Source of the DNA: Brotaphodocola sp003480315
GTDB lineage: Bacteria > Bacillota > Clostridia > Lachnospirales > Lachnospiraceae
NCBI RefSeq assembly: GCF_964246085.1
Contig: NZ_CAXTPD010000006.1
DNA length: 64,000 nt
Strand: one strand, 5' to 3'
Each line of letters starts with the position of its first letter. Positions within the stretch are counted from its first letter, which is position 1. This document shows positions 59,587-64,000 of the stretch, in pieces. The position numbers and the translations under genes were made by a program. The notes beneath the pieces are model-generated. The model saw nothing but the letters and a program-made list of their open reading frames with translations, did not search any database and had not been told where the DNA came from.

Positions 59587-62500
59587 TGCCAAAGAATCCT
59601 GATATTAAGAAAGTACTCGTGCTTGGCTCCGGCCCGATCGTCATCGGCCAGGCAGCTGAATTTGACTACGCCGGAACCCAGGCCTGCCGTTCCTTAAAGG
59701 AAGAGGGCATCGAGGTTGTTCTGTTAAACTCCAACCCGGCAACCATTATGACCGATAAAGACATTGCAGACCGCGTATACATTGAGCCGCTGACCCTGGA
59801 AGTGGTAGAGCAGCTCATCAAAAAAGAAAAACCGGACAGCGTGCTTCCGACCCTGGGCGGCCAGGCAGGCTTAAACCTTGCCATGGAGCTCGAGGAGGCA
59901 GGCTTCTTAAAAGAAAATAACGTCCGCCTCATCGGTACCACCGCGCTGACCATCAAAAAGGCCGAGGACCGTGAGATGTTCAAGGAGACCATGGAGAAGA
60001 TCGGCGAGCCGGTTGCTCCGTCTGACATCGTCGAGAACGTAGAGGACGGTCTGCGCATCGCAGACAAGATCGGTTACCCGATCGTGCTTCGTCCGGCATA
60101 CACCCTGGGCGGAAGCGGCGGCGGTATTGCCGAGAACCCGGAGCAGTGCCGTGAGATCCTGGAAAACGGCCTGCGTCTTTCCCGTGTAGGTCAGGTTCTG
60201 GTAGAGCGCTGCATCGCAGGCTGGAAGGAAATCGAGTACGAGGTAATGCGCGACAGCGCAGGCAACGTGATCACCGTCTGCAACATGGAAAACCTGGACC
60301 CGGTCGGCGTCCATACCGGCGACAGCATCGTAGTGGCACCGTCCCAGACTCTGGGCGACAAGGAGTACCAGATGCTGCGTACCTCCGCGTTAAACATCAT
60401 CAGCGAGCTGGGCATCACCGGCGGCTGCAACGTACAGTACGCCCTGCACCCGACCAGCTTTGAGTACTGCGTCATCGAGGTAAACCCGCGTGTGAGCCGT
60501 TCCTCCGCGCTGGCTTCTAAGGCAACCGGATACCCGATCGCAAAGGTAGCAGCAAAGATCGCTCTGGGCTACACCCTCGACGAGATCAAAAATGCCGTTA
60601 CCAAGAAAACCTACGCAAGCTTCGAGCCGATGTTAGACTACTGCGTAGTCAAGATGCCGAGACTTCCGTTCGATAAATTCATCAGCGCAAAGCGTACCCT
60701 GGGAACCCAGATGAAGGCAACCGGTGAGGTCATGAGCATCTGCACCAACTTCGAGGGCGCTCTCATGAAGGCTATCCGTTCCCTGGAGCAGCATGTAGAC
60801 TGCCTGCTTTCCTACGACTTTACCGGACTGAGCCATGACGAGCTGATCGATCAGCTGCACGTAGTCGATGACCGCCGTATCTGGGTCATTGCGGAAGCGC
60901 TGCGCCGCGGCATTTCCTATGAAGAGATCCACGCCATCACCAAGATCGACCACTGGTTTATCGACAAGCTGGCCATCATTGTGGAGATGGAGAATGCCTT
61001 AAAGAACGGCCCGCTGACTCCGGAGCTCTTAAAGGAAGCAAAGCGCATCGAGTTCCCGGACAATGTCATTTCCAGACTGACCGGCGTGAGCCAGGATGAG
61101 ATCAAGTCCATGCGCCATGCAAACAACATCCGCGCCGCTTACAAGATGGTAGATACCTGCGCGGCAGAGTTCGCGGCAGAGACTCCGTATTACTACTCCT
61201 GCTTTGACGGCATCAGTGAGGTAGAAGAGGAGCATGCAAAGAAAAAGGTTCTGGTTCTCGGCTCCGGCCCGATCCGTATCGGCCAGGGTATCGAGTTCGA
61301 CTTCTGTTCCGTACACAGCACCTGGGCCTTTTCCAAGGAAGGCTATGAGACCATCATCGTCAACAACAACCCGGAGACCGTAAGTACCGACTTCGATATC
61401 GCAGATAAGCTGTATTTTGAGCCGTTGACCCCGGAGGATGTGGAAAGCATCGTCGACATTGAAAAGCCGGACGGCGCAGTAGTACAGTTCGGCGGACAGA
61501 CTGCGATCAAGCTGACCGAATCCCTCATGAAGATGGGCGTGCCGATCCTTGGTACCGCGGCAGAGGATGTGGATGCAGCCGAGGACCGTGAGCTCTTTGA
61601 TGAGATCCTGGAAAAATGCCAGATCCCGAGACCGGCAGGCCATACCGTATTCACCGCGGAAGAGGCAAAGAAGGCAGCCAACGACCTGGGCTATCCGGTT
61701 CTGGTAAGACCGTCCTACGTTCTGGGCGGCCAGGGCATGCAGATCTGCATCAGCGACAACGATATCGACGAGTTCATCGGCATCATCAACCAGATCGCCC
61801 AGGATCATCCGATCCTCGTCGACAAATACATTGTCGGTAAAGAGATCGAGGTCGATGCCGTATGTGACGGTACCGACATCCTGATCCCGGGTATCATGGA
61901 GCATATCGAGCGCACCGGCGTTCACTCCGGCGACAGTATCTCCGTATACCCGGCACCGAGCATCACACCGGCGGTCGAGGCAAAGCTTGTAGATTACACC
62001 GAAAAGCTGGCTCGGGCCCTTCATGTCAAGGGCATGATCAACATTCAGTTCATCGTGTCAGACGGCGAGGTTTACATCATCGAGGTAAACCCGCGTTCCT
62101 CCAGAACCGTGCCGTACATCAGCAAGGTAACCGGAATCCCGATCGTACCGCTGGCAACTCAGGTGATCTGCGGACATACCTTAAAGGAGCTTGGCTACGA
62201 GCCGGGTCTGCAGAAGAAGGCAGACTACATCGCCATCAAGATGCCGGTATTCTCCTTCGAGAAGATCCGCGGCGCGGATATCAGCCTTGGACCGGAGATG
62301 AAATCCACCGGTGAGTGCCTGGGTATCGCAAATACCTTCAACGAGGCACTGTACAAGGCCTTTGAGGGCGCAGGACTGAAGCTGCCGAAGCACAAAAACA
62401 TGATCATCACCGTCCGCGATTCCGAGAAGGAAAACGTGGTTCCGATCGCAAAACGCTTCCAGAACGTCGGCTACAAGATCTTTGCCACCCGCGGCACCGC

Positions 62501-63191
62501 GAAGTACTTAAATGAGAATGGCGTGAAGGCCCTGACCGTGCGCAAGCTTGAGCAGGAATCCCCGAACATCATGGACCTGATCCTGGGTCATGAGATCGAT
62601 CTGGTCATCGACATTCCGCAGCAGGGCGCAGAGAGAAGCCGCGACGGATTTGTCATCCGCCGTAACGCCATCGAGACCGGCGTGCATGTGCTCACAAGCC
62701 TTGACACCGCAGCAGCCCTGGCAACCAGTCTTGAAAACCGCGCGAAGGAGCTGACCCTGATCGACATCGCGAAGGTGAAGCCGGTAACCTACAGCGGCAT
62801 CGAGCGCGTAGAGAAATTCCTGCAGGATGCAGGCACCTACTACCTTGCAACCACTGAGGGCGACCAGCCACGCGTACGTCCGTTCGGCACCGCGCACATC
62901 TACGAGGGCAGACTCTACATCCAGACCGGAAAGGTGAAGGATGTTTCCAAGCAGCTGCATGCAAATCCGAAGGCAGAGCTCACGGCATTTAAGGATGGTG
63001 AGTGGATCCGCGTAGCGGGCGAGCTGGTGGAGGATGACAGCAGAGCAGCCCGTGAGTCTATGCTGAATGCATACCCGACCTTACGGAGCATGTACTCCGA
63101 GGATGACGGAAACACCGAGGTATTCTATTTTAAACACGCAAAAGCAACCATTTCCGCGTTCACACACGGACCGGAAGTGATTGAGTTCTAA
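59586..63191 (+). CDS. carB: Carbamoyl-phosphate synthase large subunit fused to a C-terminal PNPOx-like flavin domain
   Basis: Makes carbamoyl phosphate from bicarbonate, ammonia and two ATP. The protein has 1201 residues against about 1070 in most bacteria. Residues 1-1065 are a complete CarB: N-half ATP-grasp (VLGSGPIVIGQAAEFDYAGTQA in blocks, AYTLGGSGGGIAENPEQ), C-half ATP-grasp (VLGSGPIRIGQGIEFDF, SYVLGGQGMQI) and an allosteric MGS domain near 935-1060. Residues about 1069-1201 are extra: IERVEKFLQDAGTYYLATTE, QPRVRPFGTAHIYEGRLYIQTG, DVSKQLHANPK, EWIRVAGELVEDD and a FYFKHAKATI end. This is the pattern of small pyridoxamine-phosphate-oxidase-like FMN-binding proteins. The frame is continuous with no stop or composition break. 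Confidence 0.93.
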   Translation: MPKNPDIKKVLVLGSGPIVIGQAAEFDYAGTQACRSLKEEGIEVVLLNSNPATIMTDKDIADRVYIEPLTLEVVEQLIKKEKPDSVLPTLGGQAGLNLAMELEEAGFLKENNVRLIGTTALTIKKAEDREMFKETMEKIGEPVAPSDIVENVEDGLRIADKIGYPIVLRPAYTLGGSGGGIAENPEQCREILENGLRLSRVGQVLVERCIAGWKEIEYEVMRDSAGNVITVCNMENLDPVGVHTGDSIVVAPSQTLGDKEYQMLRTSALNIISELGITGGCNVQYALHPTSFEYCVIEVNPRVSRSSALASKATGYPIAKVAAKIALGYTLDEIKNAVTKKTYASFEPMLDYCVVKMPRLPFDKFISAKRTLGTQMKATGEVMSICTNFEGALMKAIRSLEQHVDCLLSYDFTGLSHDELIDQLHVVDDRRIWVIAEALRRGISYEEIHAITKIDHWFIDKLAIIVEMENALKNGPLTPELLKEAKRIEFPDNVISRLTGVSQDEIKSMRHANNIRAAYKMVDTCAAEFAAETPYYYSCFDGISEVEEEHAKKKVLVLGSGPIRIGQGIEFDFCSVHSTWAFSKEGYETIIVNNNPETVSTDFDIADKLYFEPLTPEDVESIVDIEKPDGAVVQFGGQTAIKLTESLMKMGVPILGTAAEDVDAAEDRELFDEILEKCQIPRPAGHTVFTAEEAKKAANDLGYPVLVRPSYVLGGQGMQICISDNDIDEFIGIINQIAQDHPILVDKYIVGKEIEVDAVCDGTDILIPGIMEHIERTGVHSGDSISVYPAPSITPAVEAKLVDYTEKLARALHVKGMINIQFIVSDGEVYIIEVNPRSSRTVPYISKVTGIPIVPLATQVICGHTLKELGYEPGLQKKADYIAIKMPVFSFEKIRGADISLGPEMKSTGECLGIANTFNEALYKAFEGAGLKLPKHKNMIITVRDSEKENVVPIAKRFQNVGYKIFATRGTAKYLNENGVKALTVRKLEQESPNIMDLILGHEIDLVIDIPQQGAERSRDGFVIRRNAIETGVHVLTSLDTAAALATSLENRAKELTLIDIAKVKPVTYSGIERVEKFLQDAGTYYLATTEGDQPRVRPFGTAHIYEGRLYIQTGKVKDVSKQLHANPKAELTAFKDGEWIRVAGELVEDDSRAARESMLNAYPTLRSMYSEDDGNTEVFYFKHAKATISAFTHGPEVIEF

Positions 63192-63205
63192 GGCATAAAT
63201 ATGAG

Positions 63206-63246
63206 AAAGGAACTGATTCTTTTATATGGAGTCAGTTTCTTTTTTA
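63206..63246 (+). terminator. Terminator after carB
   Basis: A 13-15-bp stem with two wobble pairs around AACTGA/TCAGTT (63211-63216 with 63232-63237) is followed by TTTTTT. Confidence 0.8.
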
Positions 63247-63324
63247 TTTGCAGGAAAACTGCTTCTCATTACATTGGGGGCATGTTACAATAGAAAGCAT
63301 AAGATTCAAATGGAGGTGCTTTCT

Positions 63325-64000
63325 TTGAATATTACACAAATCAAGCTGGAAAATTTCACGGTGTTTAAAAATATAGAGATTCATTTTTCGAAGGGTGTCA
63401 ATATTTTTATCGGCGAAAATGGAACAGGTAAAACGCATATTCTGAAATTGCTCTATTCAGCATGTCAGGCCGCAAGTCCCAGAATTTCATTTTCGAATAA
63501 GATTGTTCGCACTATGCTGCCAGATGATTTTAATATTTCCCGGTTAATTACAAGAGTACAAGGCAGTAATAGCGCAAATGTTAGAATCAGCGCCCAACTG
63601 GACGAAACTGCGCCAATAAAAAGTTTGTCTATAGATTTCAACCATAAAACAAAAAGGTGGGACGCAGAGGTAAAAGGCGAAGATAGTTGGGAAAAAGCAT
63701 TTCAGAATATCAGTAGCATTTTTATTCCGGCAAAAGAAATCTTATCAAACAGCTATAATTTAAGTGCGGCAACAGACAGAAATAATGTACGGTTTGATGA
63801 TACGTATATTGATATTATTAATTCTGCAAAGGTAGATATTTCTGTGGGCCGTAACCGCACGGATCGGGATAATCGTTTAAAAGCGATAGAAAAAATTATC
63901 AATGGTACTGTTTATTTTGACAATAGAAGAGATGAATTTTACTTAAAAAAAGGAAATTCCAAGCAGGAATTTAACCTGGTAGCAGAAGGAATCCGAAAAA
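63325..64000 (+). CDS. AAA-type ATPase (SMC/RecF-like), truncated by window end
   Basis: The start is TTG at 63325 with TGGAGGTG 6 bases upstream, and at least 225 residues are in the window. The N-terminus reads ITQIKLENFTVFKNIEIHF, typical of ABC-type RecF/SMC-like AAA proteins. The Walker A is FIGENGTGKTHILKLLYSA near 31-49. A region near 132-142 reads SIFIPAKEIL, as in AAA_15/OLD-type ATPases. The Walker B and any C-terminal nuclease (for example TOPRIM) lie beyond the window. Many such orphan ATPases belong to phage-defence modules. Base composition is more AT-rich than in the neighbouring car genes, consistent with an acquired gene. Confidence 0.75.
   Translation, partial: MNITQIKLENFTVFKNIEIHFSKGVNIFIGENGTGKTHILKLLYSACQAASPRISFSNKIVRTMLPDDFNISRLITRVQGSNSANVRISAQLDETAPIKSLSIDFNHKTKRWDAEVKGEDSWEKAFQNISSIFIPAKEILSNSYNLSAATDRNNVRFDDTYIDIINSAKVDISVGRNRTDRDNRLKAIEKIINGTVYFDNRRDEFYLKKGNSKQEFNLVAEGIRK

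Noticed and set aside
61029..62024. Minus-strand open frame of 331 codons inside carB
   Set aside because: Antisense shadow of the conserved CarB C-terminal half; no start signals and no recognisable motifs.
1..64000. CRISPR arrays, rRNA or tRNA genes
   Set aside because: No regularly spaced short repeats and no tRNA-like or rRNA-like sequence was seen on either strand.

Overview
The window looks like a chromosome segment from an anaerobic, Gram-positive gut clostridium, most likely family Lachnospiraceae. The reasons are a PolC-type replicase next to the pyrH-frr-uppS-cdsA-dxr-rseP-ispG block, strong AGGAGG-type ribosome sites, TTG and GTG starts, MBG-domain surface proteins with aromatic wall-binding repeats, acyl-CoA dehydrogenase/ETF genes, a PdaA-like deacetylase and SpoIID-like proteins. 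No rRNA, tRNA, CRISPR array or complete mobile element was seen.

Layout. (1) 1-13,100 is an accessory, IS-scarred zone. Two related MBG-repeat surface proteins (94-3891, 8538-11393) both lack their N-termini. Between them lie an IS4-type fragment, a LysR/permease/DUF1847 cassette and an IS30 remnant that abuts the second MBG gene. An FKBP isomerase follows, then fragments of a two-component system around an IS200/IS605-like scar. (2) 13,189-16,584 holds a HAD nucleotidase, a lone prepilin, a UxaA-type dehydratase pair and a YitT membrane protein. (3) 16,901-28,498 is the core co-directional block from sfp and pyrH to polC: pyrimidine nucleotides, ribosome recycling, undecaprenyl, phospholipid and isoprenoid precursors, regulated proteolysis and DNA replication. 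(4) 28,551-30,833 carries iadA and a membrane diguanylate cyclase. (5) 31,367-36,450 is an operon joining an acyl-CoA dehydrogenase, EtfBA, a lactate/2-hydroxyacid dehydrogenase and a FadR-type regulator. (6) 36,499-40,509, on the minus strand, has a MocR/GabR regulator, an iron alcohol dehydrogenase, an SDR and an NTF2-fold protein. Matching direct repeats with 24-nt spacing sit in both promoters. (7) 40,680-43,357 is a MntA/HepT-like toxin-antitoxin pair overlapping a transglutaminase gene and an unknown gene. (8) 43,599-45,428 is a five-cysteine leader ORF, a YeiH transporter and a small membrane protein. (9) 45,580-58,218 contains BioY, oleate hydratase, a second alcohol dehydrogenase, cell-wall enzymes, ScpAB, a dUTPase-like protein, a TPR protein, HflX and a SpoIID/peptidoglycan-binding protein. 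(10) 58,495-63,191 is carAB, with CarB fused to a PNPOx-like domain. (11) A truncated AAA ATPase runs off the right end.

The strongest candidates for something new are the polycysteine leader ORF whose stop codon overlaps the yeiH ribosome site, the CarB-PNPOx fusion, the MocR direct-repeat operators, and the operon that puts a hydroxyacid-oxidising and an enoyl-CoA-reducing flavoenzyme on one ETF. All function calls come from reading motifs; no database search was run.
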